Positions 41,301 to 51,173 of a stretch of 64,000 nucleotides of DNA are shown piece after piece. This DNA comes from Phoronis australis. Lineage: Eukaryota > Phoronida > Phoronidae. Positions within the stretch are counted from its first letter, which is position 1; every line of letters starts with the position of its first letter. The notes beneath the pieces are model-generated. The model searched no databases and had not been told where the DNA came from. It saw only the letters and a program-made list of their open reading frames with translations. Location: NCBI GenBank assembly GCA_002633005.1, contig NMRA01000054.1:85006-149005 (forward strand). Reading direction: 5' to 3'. Both the position numbers and the translations under genes were made by a program.

Positions 41301-43398
41301 AACCCAAACGAGCCAAGACCCACAACCCCCTCGACCTACGGGCCTCTGGCAATAGATGTATCGTTGCGCTCTTTACACATTTCATAATCATATTATGTCG
41401 CTGAGTGACTTTCCCCATAAGACTTACCTACACGCGAATCTGCTCTTGCTCAAGTCAGAGACCGGTCTCAATCTTTTTACTCGAAATAGAACTCGAAATT
41501 ATGTTTGGCATTTTCTATTCTACTTTTGTGCGAAGTCAAGGTTAGTGTCTATTATTCTATGCTCGAGTACATAATGGCTTACATGAATAATTTATTAGGA
41601 AAATTACAGTTGATAAACCCAACATTAAGGCTAAATGTTAGAGTTTGAACTCGAAATTTCGAGTTTTTACTCGTGTTTGTAGCACGACTATAAGGGTGAT
41701 CAAGAGCAAACTTGGACTAGAAACTCACATGCGCAAACTATAATGTATTTGAACACAGTCTGATAACCACTTATCTTGAGTTCGCACAAAAGGAGCAGAG
41801 AACAAGCCAAAAATAATTTCGAGTTCGTTTCGAGAACAAGGATCTGCTCTGGCTCAAGTCTGGTGGCTCACTAAAGTGGCGACAATATCATCTGAAATAG
41901 CGGATTGTGAGCGTGCTATCCTTTTCACGGAAATAGTTCCACGAGCAGTTACCAATGGCCCTAAACGTGAATGCACATAATTTCACATTTTTTTATTATT
42001 TGCTTTCTGTTGTATACTCGTTAACAATACACTCCATGTAACGTTGAGATATTTTAGTTAACAGTTTGTTTTTTTCAAATTGTACTTATTGAAGAAATTG
42101 CATATTTGTCGGTTCCTCGCGTTCTCCCAAAAAAGCTTGAGCCTGCCATTCACTGAAGAGCAGACGAAACGATTACACTCTGTAACGTTGTTAGGTTTTT
42201 TATTTGATTTGATCACGTTGTTTTTTTTTCCGCTTTCAAACTTGGCGAATCGACTCGTTTAGCAGGGAAAAGTCAGTCGAGCTCACGGTCAAACTCGTTG
42301 GTGATGTAAGTCAGCGCTTGTTCTAGGATCAGATCGAGTAACTTGTGTAGACCGGATCGAGGGGGTCGTGGGTCAATTTAGAACATTCCTGGAATTATTG
42401 TATCACTTGATCACTTGAAAACAACGACTAGCTCTCCCTTGTTCAAATGGCCGGTGATCAAAATGTGTTGTCTGACCTTCAAAAAGCGATGACCTCACGC
42501 TATAAACTAGTTGCCTGGACCCAAAACACGATGACCAGAGATCAAACAGGACGGCCGGACTTCCTCAGAGATTCCACTTTGAATGTCTGGAAGTGACATC
42601 TAGCGTTTATTTTTCGCACTCGCTTTAGGTTCGGCCAATCATTTTTAGGTGAGGCTATCTGATTTCGAGGTACCGGCCAGCCCTTTTTGAGGTCCGACCA
42701 ACAAGTTAGAACATCGGCCATTTGGTTTTGTAGTTCAACTAGCTGGTTTCGTAGTACGTGCAAGTGGTTTTGAAGTCCGACCAATTGCTGATTACCCCCT
42801 TGTTAACGGTTGTAAAGATGATTCATCGTCGGTTTTTGGCGAACGTATGCGCACCAATCGTACATAAAGTGACCCTGTACACTGTTCACTTGTTTACCAG
42901 TATGTGAGAGTAGCCTACTCAACGAAAACAATGCACATGGCACACTCTAACTATGAAACGCAAATTTCCACCGAAGGTGTTACGCTAATAAGTTTCTTGA
43001 ATAAGCAGTAACTGAATCATTGGATAATTTTATTGAGTCGTTACTTCCTTATTTCAACTAGACATGAGAACCCACCAATGCAGAGGGGTGTGAGTAGTAT
43101 GATAGCAGAAACTCACAACAGCGCCCGTTTATACCGTGTTCCTTGTGAACAGAAAAAAGACCATTCTATTAACATTAGACCCTGTGTCACTTTTACAGCG
43201 ACAGTTTGGTGGTGACATCCATCATGAACAGTCTTGAGCTTCTTGATCAATTAACTCTTTAAAATTTTTTTGACAAAGCACATAAAACCACTGAACTTTT
43301 ATGTGCTGTTGCGAAGATGAGTTCCATATGGAGCAAAAACAAATCTTACCTGCTTTGATAACAGATAACCAAAACACTATCAAGACGAGTAGCCGCAT
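25553..43398 (-). CDS. Secreted two-reeler-domain protein with Arg/Trp/Asp/Glu-rich tail (complete, 8 exons)
   Basis: Exons on minus: 43398-43350, 40355-40221, 32122-31906, 31633-31536, 28989-28852, 27733-27520, 26917-26823, 26373-25553. The total is 1767 nt, giving 588 residues and a TAG stop, with every junction in phase. Residues 1-16 (MRLLVLIVFWLSVIKA) are a signal peptide. Residues ~17-166 and ~167-315 are two reeler domains of F-spondin type. Each has CPxxxP, a GYEPGxxY strand, KFxWxAPxCGCVT and WATVL...(K/R)xxC. Residues ~316-588 form an acidic then Arg/Trp-rich disordered tail. Reeler domains are extracellular modules of reelin, F-spondin and insect defence proteins. F-spondin's spondin and TSP1 domains are absent here. 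The structure was inferred by eye without transcripts. Confidence 0.8.
26823..26917 (-). CDS. Exon 7: reeler domain B, C-terminal strands
   Basis: Acceptor TTTCCCGTCTGCAG and donor GTAAGTTC bound 95 nt, phase 2-1. Contains ATVLTEKRTLFSGEYED and FVSRRICRKGED, parallel to exon 4. Confidence 0.75.
27520..27733 (-). CDS. Exon 6: reeler domain B, core
   Basis: Acceptor CTTCTTTTTTTCAAG and donor GTGAGCAA bound 214 nt, phase 1-2. Contains RVNISAFNDEDVCGIG and IVKFTWQAPNCGCVTV, clearly homologous to exon 3. Confidence 0.8.
28852..28989 (-). CDS. Exon 5: reeler domain B, N-terminal part
   Basis: Acceptor CCCTTTCAATTGCAG and donor GTACGTTA bound 138 nt, phase 1-1. Contains HCPQPYPAKYYGDN, GTPAFEMKVHED and GEGYEPGIEYN. 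PAFEM and GYEPG are shared with exon 2. Confidence 0.75.
29440..30786 (-). repeat. CTAGTGGC-type repeat element, inverted copy
   Basis: Reverse-oriented relative of 5718-6830. It ends with GCACCCACATATAAATG/TGTGGGCGCA (about 30757-30785), preceded by GGACGCCGGACGCC. Units of about 140-150 bp carry TGCCACTAG/TGCCACTGG blocks near 29868, 30158 and 30604, and CCAAATTTTA-type blocks. It lies in an intron of the two-reeler gene, between exons 4 and 5. Confidence 0.6.
31536..31633 (-). CDS. Exon 4: reeler domain A, C-terminal strands
   Basis: Acceptor AATGTCATTTCAG and donor GTAAGTAA bound 98 nt, phase 2-1. Contains ATVLSDSGLFYSDDS and LSKTFCMKERE, matching the reeler end (...ATV....L.K..C). Confidence 0.75.
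31906..32122 (-). CDS. Exon 3: reeler domain A, core
   Basis: Acceptor TTTATAATACAG and donor GTGAGGG bound 217 nt, phase 1-2. Contains RVNVSVFNEQSSRCGNG and IVKFEWRAPHCGCVTL. It parallels exon 6. Confidence 0.8.
32286..32640 (-). mobile_element. Penelope-type terminal-repeat remnant with hammerhead-like motif
   Basis: On minus, the text around ETPDDGRRRDRPKRRDN (CTGACGATGGCC...GACCGAAACGTCGTGAC) matches a common end sequence of Penelope-like elements. The hammerhead core is CTGACGA at 32467-32461 and GAAA at 32439-32436, with a paired GGCCGG/CCGACC stem between. The open frame here is therefore unlikely to be a host exon. Confidence 0.45.
32640..33430 (+). repeat. Dispersed repeat with ~115-130 bp internal units, forward copy
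   Basis: It repeats blocks 'GCCAGACAA-TTT/TCTAG-GGTGGGG', 'GTAACCGCATGAAACCAGTTGC' and 'CACCGTGAGCCCA' several times. Its reverse complement occurs at 39150-39650, sharing GGATCCCAAAGCTTTTTTGG, GGTAACCAATTTTC, CCACAGGGCTCT and the TGCTTGGAAATGGC block. No coding sequence. Both copies lie in the intron between exons 2 and 3 of the two-reeler gene. Confidence 0.65.
34555..34914. mobile_element. Long-TIR MITE, copy 1
   Basis: Both ends carry CTCGAAAT...TTTGGCA and then CTTTTGTGCGAACTCAAGAT in inverted orientation. The TIRs are about 80 bp with gaps. It is absent from the homologous place in 3975-5660, so it is an insertion. Copy 2 is at 41436-41868. Confidence 0.65.
36090..36251 (-). mobile_element. 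hAT-like MITE (GGCGGATC-family), small copy B
   Basis: Inverted copy of 20501-20657. It starts CAGTGCCAGATTTATAGGG and ends TCCTGAATCCCCCCTG. It is flanked by GAACA on both sides, an exact 5-bp target duplication. Confidence 0.6.
36451..36510 (+). mobile_element. hAT-like element end
   Basis: CAGTGGCTGATCTAGGATAC followed by a poly-G run resembles the termini at 46319 and 48415. No matching right end was found. Confidence 0.35.
39150..39650 (-). repeat. Dispersed repeat with ~115-130 bp internal units, inverted copy
   Basis: Reverse complement of parts of 32640-33430. It includes CTGGCGGGGATAACCCACCA, CAGTGTTTATTCGTGATACC and the terminal CAAAAAAGCTCTGGGATCC. Confidence 0.65.
39800..40180 (+). 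other. AT-rich stretch resembling a transcript 3' end
   Basis: It ends with AAATAAAGTGCTGAAAC followed by TTAAAA, i.e. a polyadenylation-signal-like motif, but the single open frame (39809-40051) has no recognisable domain. It could be a retroposed 3' UTR. It lies immediately downstream of reeler exon 2 in antisense. Confidence 0.3.
40221..40355 (-). CDS. Exon 2: reeler domain A, N-terminal part
   Basis: Acceptor CATTTGTTGTAG and donor GTGAGTTT bound 135 nt, phase 1-1. The peptide DDCPDRHPYQNHEENM continues to GGKPAFEMIVE and GYEPGEGYH. It parallels exon 5 in length, phase and motif. Confidence 0.75.
41220..41345. repeat. Minisatellite, 'CACGACCCCCTCGACC' units
   Basis: About seven imperfect units of 16-21 bp of the form (CC/CG)ACGACCCCCTCGACCC. 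C-rich on plus. Confidence 0.75.
41436..41868. mobile_element. Long-TIR MITE, copy 2
   Basis: Homologous to 34555-34914 with the same CTTTTGTGCGA...TCAAG inverted ends. The ends are flanked by a near-identical direct repeat (GAATCTGCTCTTGCTCAAGTC and GGATCTGCTCTGGCTCAAGT). A strongly decayed relative appears at 48440-48600. Confidence 0.6.
42430..42790. repeat. Degenerate ~21-24 bp tandem repeat
   Basis: Units like TGGTTTTGTAGTTC-AACTAGC / TGGTTTCGTAGTACGTGCAAG / TGGTTTTGAAGTCCGACCAA recur. The minus translation therefore looks like a heptad coiled coil (VGLQNHL, VLRNQL, VELQNQM). No splice sites or start support a real protein. Confidence 0.45.
43350..43398 (-). CDS. Exon 1: start codon and signal peptide
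   Basis: ATG at 43398-43396. MRLLVLIVFWLSVIKA has a basic start, a hydrophobic core and small residues near the end. Donor AAAGCAG|GTAAGATT leaves phase 1. A TATA-like TTTATAAA lies ~90 bp upstream. Confidence 0.75.
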
Positions 43399-43483
43399 TT
43401 TCGCCAGCTGTGGCCGACAAACAGCACCTGTTCGCAGTCTCGACTCAGGCTGTAGAATGTTTCCCTCGCAGTTCCTGTTTTCA

Positions 43484-43491
43484 TTTATAAA
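43484..43491 (-). promoter_or_regulatory. Candidate TATA box of the two-reeler gene
   Basis: TTTATAAA lies 86-93 bp upstream of the start codon, allowing a 5' UTR of about 60 nt. It was recognised by motif and position only. Confidence 0.35.
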
Positions 43492-43651
43492 CGGTTCCAG
43501 ATCATGTTGACTCGGCTTTCTCGCAATGACCTTTGCGTTCCGAGGGGTCACTACTCATTCTTACTTAGACTAGATTGATAAAAATCTTACGACGAAGTAT
43601 CTTTTATTTCTTGAAATTATATACAACGTATGAAATTCACCATAGTTACCC

Positions 43652-44094
43652 CAGTGCCGGGTTGCATGAAACAGTCCCAATAGGGACTCAACTAAGTTCG
43701 CTAAATATTTTGCCTGTTTGTGTCTTTTTTGTACACAGATGTAATCTTTTTCTATCATTTCATCATTATTATGAGCTCCTCTTTGTTCAATTAAATTTTC
43801 TAATACCACTTCTAAGTACTGATCCCTGAATTCAATGACAATAAATAGGGCCGGACTTAGTCCTTAAGTTAGGTGCGCTTAATGAAAAGATGCTTATTTA
43901 TTTTCGATAACATCGAGAATTCAACGTCAAGTTCACTCTCGATTTGTATCAAAACCAATAATTGACTTAGTAATGAGACTAAAACAACATTAATAAAGGA
44001 CAATCAGTGTTTTCGACAAGTCCACTAATACGCAGTAGATTTAGGGAATTTAGTTGAGTCCCTATTTGGTACTGTTTCATGCAACCGGGCACAG
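43652..44094. mobile_element. TIR MITE upstream of the two-reeler gene
   Basis: The ends CAGTGCCGGGTTGCATGAAA and (reverse complement) CTGTGCCCGGTTGCATGAAA continue as CAGTnCCnAATAGGGACTCA. TIRs are ~45 bp and the element ~443 bp. It lies about 250 bp upstream of the start codon, so it may overlap the promoter region. No clear target duplication. Confidence 0.65.
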
Positions 44095-44099
44095 GGTGA

Positions 44100-46318
44100 T
44101 ATTCACACAATATTCGGCACGACTTAGTCTTTGCACCACGCAGGGAGTGTGGCTTCTGTTGTTTCTATCAATGACGTGTTTCAGCAGACTGCGTGAATTT
44201 GATACACTAACAACAAAGCGATCTACTGTTGGCGGAGACTGGCCCTGCTAGACCGTTAATCGGGTCTTTCTTAAAATTACTTCACGAATATTAAGAGGAA
44301 ATCCGAAGCTAGAATCACACTGTTGCATTACTTCCAGTTTACAGGCACAATATTCCCGTCTCACCCATAGTTCATCGTCAACTTGTTCCAAACATAACGT
44401 TTTGAGCTGTATGTGGAATCTTATTGTAGAAATTTCAGCCATCGAGCAAGAATCATCTGTCCAAAGGGCACAAGTACGTCACTAATCTAAGTAAGAAACA
44501 GAGTTTTACAGGCTGCGTAAATATTCTCACGTTGCTGTTGAGTTGTCAGTCTATTTCATTGTTTCTCAATCATCAATATCATCGCGAGTGGTATAGCTAC
44601 TTCTTAAACGTTTAATGCTGTCATATTCACTTTTAAACTCATTAGATTATTCCGTGAGGATGTTTTTGTTTTATTCAAATACTTGATTTTGTTAAAACGT
44701 GTTTCTATTATGTTGTCATGTTTAAACCAATCCGATCCATTGTTAATTTCTATCTCTCGCTTGATTTCCCTGCAAACTGAGCTGGAAATTTGATAGTGAT
44801 GTTGTAACAGTCAGTGAGCAAAGTTATTCTAATCGAAAACTAACATGGCCAACAAGAGTTGTCACGGTAGTCACTGTCGTGTGCCAAATGTACGGTCCAT
44901 ATGGTTGATAACTGAGAATCAAATTGAAAGGGTTAATGTACACTGGATAAGTTGTGTCATTTATTGCAAAAACGTTTGTATCATTTATTCATAACAGGGT
45001 CTTGAAATTTGCTAATTATCTCATGAAAACCATGATATATCCATGATACATTTTACCTACTCAGTATTTATGGGTTTGATAGTTTTATCGATGTTATTAC
45101 TATAGCAGATTCTTGATGTTTATTTTAACTTGTTTTGGCTTTCATTTGAGTCAGTGACAGTGGCACATCCGGTGCATCCAAACATGTATATGGTAAACTA
45201 GAGCAAGGAACTATATACATAGAGATGACACGACTGTACTCGCAAGCCAGACAGCACGTGACACGCCGTCCGCCATTTTGATGATGAACGCTATGTAAAC
45301 AAAAGCACAGTGGCCTTATGGAAGCCGGGGAATTTTCAGAATAAAATTTGAAATTTTAAGTACTGGTAACATAAAGCATTAATGTAAATATATGACCCTT
45401 GCATTTCTTAATAAACGGTCATACATGTATAAGCCATTGCAAAGACAAAATTCCTAATGCGTTGGCTGAAATTCTCAAGGAGTGCCGCTAGGGCCTGGGA
45501 GGTTTTGTAGGCTCAGTCGAAAAGACAATCACTGTATCAAATGTATCAAGTTTAGAAAATGATATTATACAGCAACATGATTAACCTTTTTCGTCGTTAT
45601 AATGGTATAGTACCTAATTTTCAAATGTTTATAAACCGACAAGACGATCAGCTGTCAAGGGGGCCGCTCCTCCATCGCGCCATTACATCACTGTATTCCT
45701 CAAGATTTCAGTATGGGCCTAAAAATTCTTTGACCCGACGCCACGTGATTTATTCCAACAAAAAGATTTAAGACATGCGTTCATGTGAAACACTTGAACA
45801 CTAAGTAGAAGAAATTAATAGAATCCCATGGAAATCGATGAACATACAAACAGCAGTATGCGTGCGTGTGAAGTCGTGTCATTGTATGCAACAATTGACC
45901 AATGGAACTGCACATGTTTGTGTACAGTTGCATATTCGGAATTGAGGGCATAGGCCAATTTGAATAACAGTTGGGAGCAAAATTTTGCGAAAGGATAGAG
46001 TTATAGAAACTTAAATGTTAACATTATGTATTTCAATGAAAAAAGAAGAATGCACAAGTGACACCAAAAACACCCGGTACTGGTTGGTAAGGCACGCACA
46101 TATACATCCTTAGTCGCGTGTGCCGGTGAACACCTTTGCTTGGACGGCCGAAGCCGGAGGTCCCGTGTCTACCTCAGGTAATACCAAGGAACAATAATTA
46201 CATTAATATGAATACGTTTTTTCAAAAAAATAAAACGCATGTAAGGGGTGCTGAGTTGTCTCAAGGAAAATTACTTCCAGTGATACGCTCATAGCTTTTC
46301 TTTAACTATCTAGTATTA
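44100..46318. other. Intergenic stretch, no supported feature
   Basis: Short open frames only; no splice pairs, domains or clear repeats recognised. Confidence 0.3.
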
Positions 46319-46419
46319 CAGTGGCGGATCTAGGATATCACTGATAAGGGGGGGCAACACTTTGTGTCGGGCATCCAGCTCAAAATATAGGGGGGCTCGA
46401 ATTTCTGGGGTCTGAGCCC

Positions 46420-46460
46420 TCCCTCTCACAAACACACACGCACACACCCGCACACAAACT
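46420..46460. repeat. (AC)n microsatellite, imperfect
   Basis: CACAAACACACACGCACACA-type sequence. Confidence 0.8.
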
Positions 46461-47606
46461 ACAAGTGTCCAATATTGTTTCAGCCGCATGATAATTACCA
46501 GGGTTAGTTAATAAACTCACGCTCGTGCTGTTTTTTGACGGCATCCATTCACACAGAAACAACACAATCAGATATTGTAACCATTTCAAAAAATAAAGTT
46601 TTCATTTATTTCAAAATATGTTTAATTTGAAATATTGCCATCACGTAGTAAAATCACACTGTGACAGTAAAAGGGAAATCTCTGTCTGGTACAAAGTTCG
46701 TACTGGTATATGCACTTCACTTCAGCAAAAGTCAGATTTCAACCAACTCTTATTTAATCCCTCAATTCAGTTGGATCTGACATTTGCTGGCACAAAATTT
46801 TGTTACTATTATATTTATATTGACAACACTCAATGGTCGTTAACTGTACCCGCCATGTCCTGCATACCCAGGCATTAATAAATTGTAAATAGCAGAAGAC
46901 CATAAACAGGACAGAATATAAAAATGATGATTTTCCTCAAGTAAGACGGTTTCAGATTTTAATAGCTTGCCAGGCTACATAACATTTGTCCCATCTCTTG
47001 AAATCTACAGAAACAACCCATCTACCGTCCCAATATAACATTGTGTGGTGTAGTATCCCTTCCTTCGATCCTGCCCTGTTCCCAATAACCTGGCTATTTT
47101 TAATAATTCTTTGAATTGGTGTTCACTCTGTTAAAATGCCCAACTATTAATCTTGTAGTCACTTTTTGTTCTTCTTTATTGCTAGAAACTGAAACAATAT
47201 ATATCTTGGAGAGAACATAAGGTCACTAAACCCACATCGGCAGTACTGTAGTGGGGCGCAGTCGCACGTAGGCGCAGCCAACCACCTTTTGACATTTGAA
47301 CGTAGTGCCTATACGCACCGTAAGTTACGTTCCGTGCTCAAGGTGACACGGTAGGTTTTGGGCGCCTACTTACCTCCAATGTTACCACTACAGTACTGCA
47401 CATCGGACTAAGAAGGAAAGTCAGGTTAAAGGCCACGAAAAATCCGACTTCAATGGGTGTTCTAGGGACCAAATGAAGTTGAACAATATTGTTTCTGTGA
47501 TCGGATTCTCACCCACAAAATCATTCTATTTCAGTTTCAATTTTACGTCTCTAAAGATCAAAAAAAAATATCAATGATCATAGGCGGATTTAGGGGGGGG
47601 GGGGCA

Positions 47607-47790
47607 NNNNNNNNNNNNNNNNNNNNNNNNNNNNNNNNNNNNNNNNNNNNNNNNNNNNNNNNNNNNNNNNNNNNNNNNNNNNNNNNNNNNNNNNNNNNNN
47701 NNNNNNNNNNNNNNNNNNNNNNNNNNNNNNNNNNNNNNNNNNNNNNNNNNNNNNNNNNNNNNNNNNNNNNNNNNNNNNNNNNNNNNNNNN
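47607..47790. other. Assembly gap (run of N)
   Basis: A run of N directly after a poly-G run at the end of a GGCGGATTTAGG element. The open frame reading through it is meaningless. Confidence 0.99.
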
Positions 47791-48130
47791 TAAAGAGAAT
47801 GGAACCTGAGTGACGATGAAAAAACAGAAGCTGCTGGTAAGATGTGAATTTTAATCGAAGCCTTAGTGAATCACTCAGAAACTCGCAATACTCTCTTTGT
47901 CAAACCTTAACTTAAGACGATTTCCAAAGCAATCCCGTCATTATTGCCAACACGAAAAACGGATTTGGTCTTTTGGGCATTTGAAGACTATTTTAAATAC
48001 GACAAATTTGTTAAGAATTTATGGCACAAAATATAAAACGTATAATAAGCATTACGAAAAGAAGTAGGTTTCGCGCGCAAACGCTGTGGACCATAAACGA
48101 GTAGGTCTTTTAGTATGAGGTTACTAGTTA

Positions 48131-48205
48131 AATCGTGGTGGTGTAGTGGTAACGCACGCGCATTCTAACCGCCAGGTCGTGAGTTCAAGTCTTCGGTACG
48201 TTCAG
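48131..48205 (+). repeat. tRNA-derived SINE head
   Basis: TGGTGTAGTGGTAACGCACG (A-box type), an anticodon-arm-like ATTCTAACCGCC, then GTGAGTTCAAGTC (B-box type). The acceptor stem does not close, so it is not scored as a functional tRNA gene. It shares only the A-box string with 1190-1265. Confidence 0.45.
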
Positions 48206-49693
48206 TTTTCCTTTTTGACACGTTCTCCGTTTTTTTTTCTTGAATAATACTTCAGGAATCAAGGAAAATGCTTGATTTTTAGAGGTAAAAACAGAAAAAT
48301 TTCCTCCCCCCCATTCGGTGCTATGCGCATCTACAATCGTGGTTCAGTTTGCGCAAATGCTTACAGCCGGACAAAATGTTGGGCCCCCCCTTGTGATATC
48401 CTAGATCCGCCACTGATGATTCTGGGTCTAATACCAGAAGTCAAACTTTATTTTTGATGTTTTCTGCTATAACTAAAGATAAGTGTTAAGACCCTTTAAT
48501 GCTGTGCTCAAGTATTTAATGATTTTCTTGGATGATTTTCTAAAAATCCCAGTTTGCACTTGATGATCCTGACATTAAAGCTATGAGTTTTTGCTTGAAA
48601 TCCCGTGTTGTTACCAATATTAGTTCCTAGATACTACACAGTAGCCTACACACGGCATCTCGATGAACATGGTTCATCAGCAAGATGGCGGACCACTCCG
48701 CTCAACGAAAACCACTTGATGTCAACTCTAGCTATATTTATCTCATTGAACTAGAGTGCGTTCTCACGTCTATGGAACGCTTTCCCAACATTGATGAAGA
48801 ACCAAGTCAATGCCTGTCCCGGCGTTCACGTGATGTGAACATCACGTTTGCACAGTCGACCCATTCTTTGTGAGTGTCTTGGAGATTAAGCACGATATAT
48901 TACACACTAGACCGTCGTATGCTGTCCAAAACCGGCCGTGCTTTCCTAGGTTGTTTCCCAGCCGGTGTTACCAAAGAATTCCCTGGGGACTGTTTCATGA
49001 AAAGTGACACAAGACGTTTGAATATGTTTCAGTTAAGACAGGAAAACGAGATAAATTATGATCAAAGACGAAAATTTAAGAAAGATCGTTTCATTATTGG
49101 TATTTATTAACACTGAGAAATTTAGTCGGGTTTGGACAAAGGTGAACATACAAACAACATTTTCGCCACCTGTTACGAATTCAGGAAAGTAAGCGAGGCG
49201 TTGTGTGAAATACGGCTCCAGCATAACCTTGTCATTAGAACTCTAAATGGGGATTACAAAAAAGAACTAAAACCCAAAACTGGACTTTTATTTCAGCTGA
49301 GCGACGTTGCGTCATCATCGCGAGGACTTTCAATAGCTAATACCGTGGTGGCGTTCGGCGTATACGTGTAATGATGATACGCAGCCCGCGATCCCATGCC
49401 TTTTGGAAAGTTGGAATCTCTAATCGGCATTCAACCTGTTCATACATGGGCTTCATAACCCCACGTTTGAACCAGTTTTACTCACGATCCAAAATGCGAA
49501 CATCACTGGTGTCAAATGAATGTCCTGCAGTCTTGACACGAGATACTTTTGAAAGACTCCTTGGTTCCATCCAGGTAGAGATCAGTGCATCCCGTGTCCT
49601 CCCACATAATACCATAAACCACATTGGAGGCTTTTCCCTGGGAACTTGTCTTTCACCCGGACCCACTTGGTACCTGAGAGAGCTGATGGGTTT

Positions 49694-49830
49694 TGTCAAG
49701 AATGACTTCTTGATGATTTTATCTATTCTGAGAATTGTGCCTTATTTGGGCCCAACTACACGTTTAAAACTATTGGTTAGTTTAACTCCTCCTACTCATA
49801 CCATGTGATTACTACACGTGGCTGCATGAC
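49694..49830 (+). repeat. 5' LTR, 3'-truncated
   Basis: Near-identical to 51174-51311 (for example ACTTCTTGATGATTTTATCT against ACTTCTTGATTATTTTATCT). Identity stops abruptly after GGCTGCATGAC. Confidence 0.85.
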
Positions 49831-49986
49831 GTCAACAGATGTAAAAAGGAAACGATTAATATATAAGCAGCATTCGGCGCAAATACCACTAGAATTCAAT
49901 CTACACGGGTAACATCAATCAGCCTGCACTCAAGGGATGGGCCGATTGAGAATTCTACACTCATCGTTCCAAGAATCCTCACTCCT

Positions 49987-50493
49987 ATGAGAAATTACGT
50001 ACCGCCCACGGTGACAGCACAACTAGACCTGGCCAAACACGTGAGCAGTTCGGCATTCGACATTGACATCCTGATCGGCGCTGATTTCTACTGGACCATT
50101 GTGTGCGACCACGTCATTCGCGACGACGGACCAATGGCCGTCCAAACCAAATTTGGATACATGATTTCCGGCCCCACCCACTTGCCAAGTCACGTGAATA
50201 CATGCGCCTCCTTCAAGGTTATGATTGACAGCCCCGATGACATCACAACTGGGAGTTGGAAACTATTGGAATCGACGACCCCACATCATGCGACACAAAA
50301 TTTGTCATCATTCGACAGTTACCGAGAAACGCTACAACGCGATGACGTCACGGGACAGTACATCGCGACCCTACCATGGAAACAAGACCACGAACCCTTG
50401 CCAACCAATTACGCACTGGCAAACCACAGAACTCGCGCTATGGTCAAACGGCTCACACCTGAGAATTTACAGCATTATGACAACATAATATGA
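49987..50493 (+). pseudogene. BEL/Pao pol fragment (protease/RT region)
   Basis: A 168-codon frame with IDILIGADFYW and KFGYMISGP, typical of the region between protease and RT in BEL/Pao. RT motifs continue in other frames to about 50900. It ends at a TGA where related elements continue EQLQRKFIEEV. Confidence 0.8.
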
Positions 50494-51173
50494 GAACAAC
50501 TACAACGCAAATTCATTGAAGAAGTCCACAACGACAATCCAACCACAAGTCATTATTTAACACATCACCTGTACAAAAGGACTCAACCACAACACATATC
50601 CGGATAGTATACGACTGCAGGGCAACCCAGTCTCAACCAATACCTGGACACAGGTTAATGTCTGCTTGGAGACCTCGCATCTATTCCCCTACGCTTCCGA
50701 GTACACGAAACAGGCACTTCAAGCGACATTGAAAAGGCATTTCTCAACGTTTAGTTAGCTCAGCAGGACCGAAATTACACCAAATTTCTCTGGCTGTCCA
50801 ATCCACACGATCGGAACAGCGACTTCAAAGTTCTACGCTTCTCCTCTGTACTGTTTGGATCATCGTCCTCACCGTTCATTCTAAACTCGGTGCTATAACA
50901 TCATTGAATACAAATCATCATTCATCAACGTGACTAATGATATTTATGTTGACAATATTGTACGCAGCATGCCCCGAGGCAATGCAAACCAATACTACAC
51001 AGCAATCAACGAGTTACTTGATACAGCTGGCTTCCATTTATTTACTTAACATTTGCATGTATCATGTATTCTTATGTAAACGATGTAGTTAGCCTCCTAT
51101 ATTACCTAGTTTAACGTTCATTGTACCTAACCGTATCACACTTGTGTTTGTTAACATTTTTCTGGCGGCGGAG

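Larger units (their letters stand above)
46319..48415. mobile_element. hAT-like element pair of ends around an assembly gap
   Basis: The left end CAGTGGCGGATCTAGG plus ATATCAC and the right end GTGATAT plus CCTAGATCCGCCACTG are perfectly inverted over 23 bp, with poly-G/poly-C runs inside each end. No matching duplication flanks them (TATTA and ATGAT), so they may belong to two insertions. Another end-like GGCGGATTTAGGGGGG sits at 47583 directly before the gap. Confidence 0.5.

Noticed and set aside
42542-42784. Coiled-coil-like minus frame
   Set aside because: Heptad look comes from a ~21-bp tandem repeat; no start or splice sites.
47574-47813. Open frame through the N run
   Set aside because: Unknown bases cannot support a protein.
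48131-48205. Functional tRNA gene
   Set aside because: B-box is degenerate and the acceptor stem does not close.
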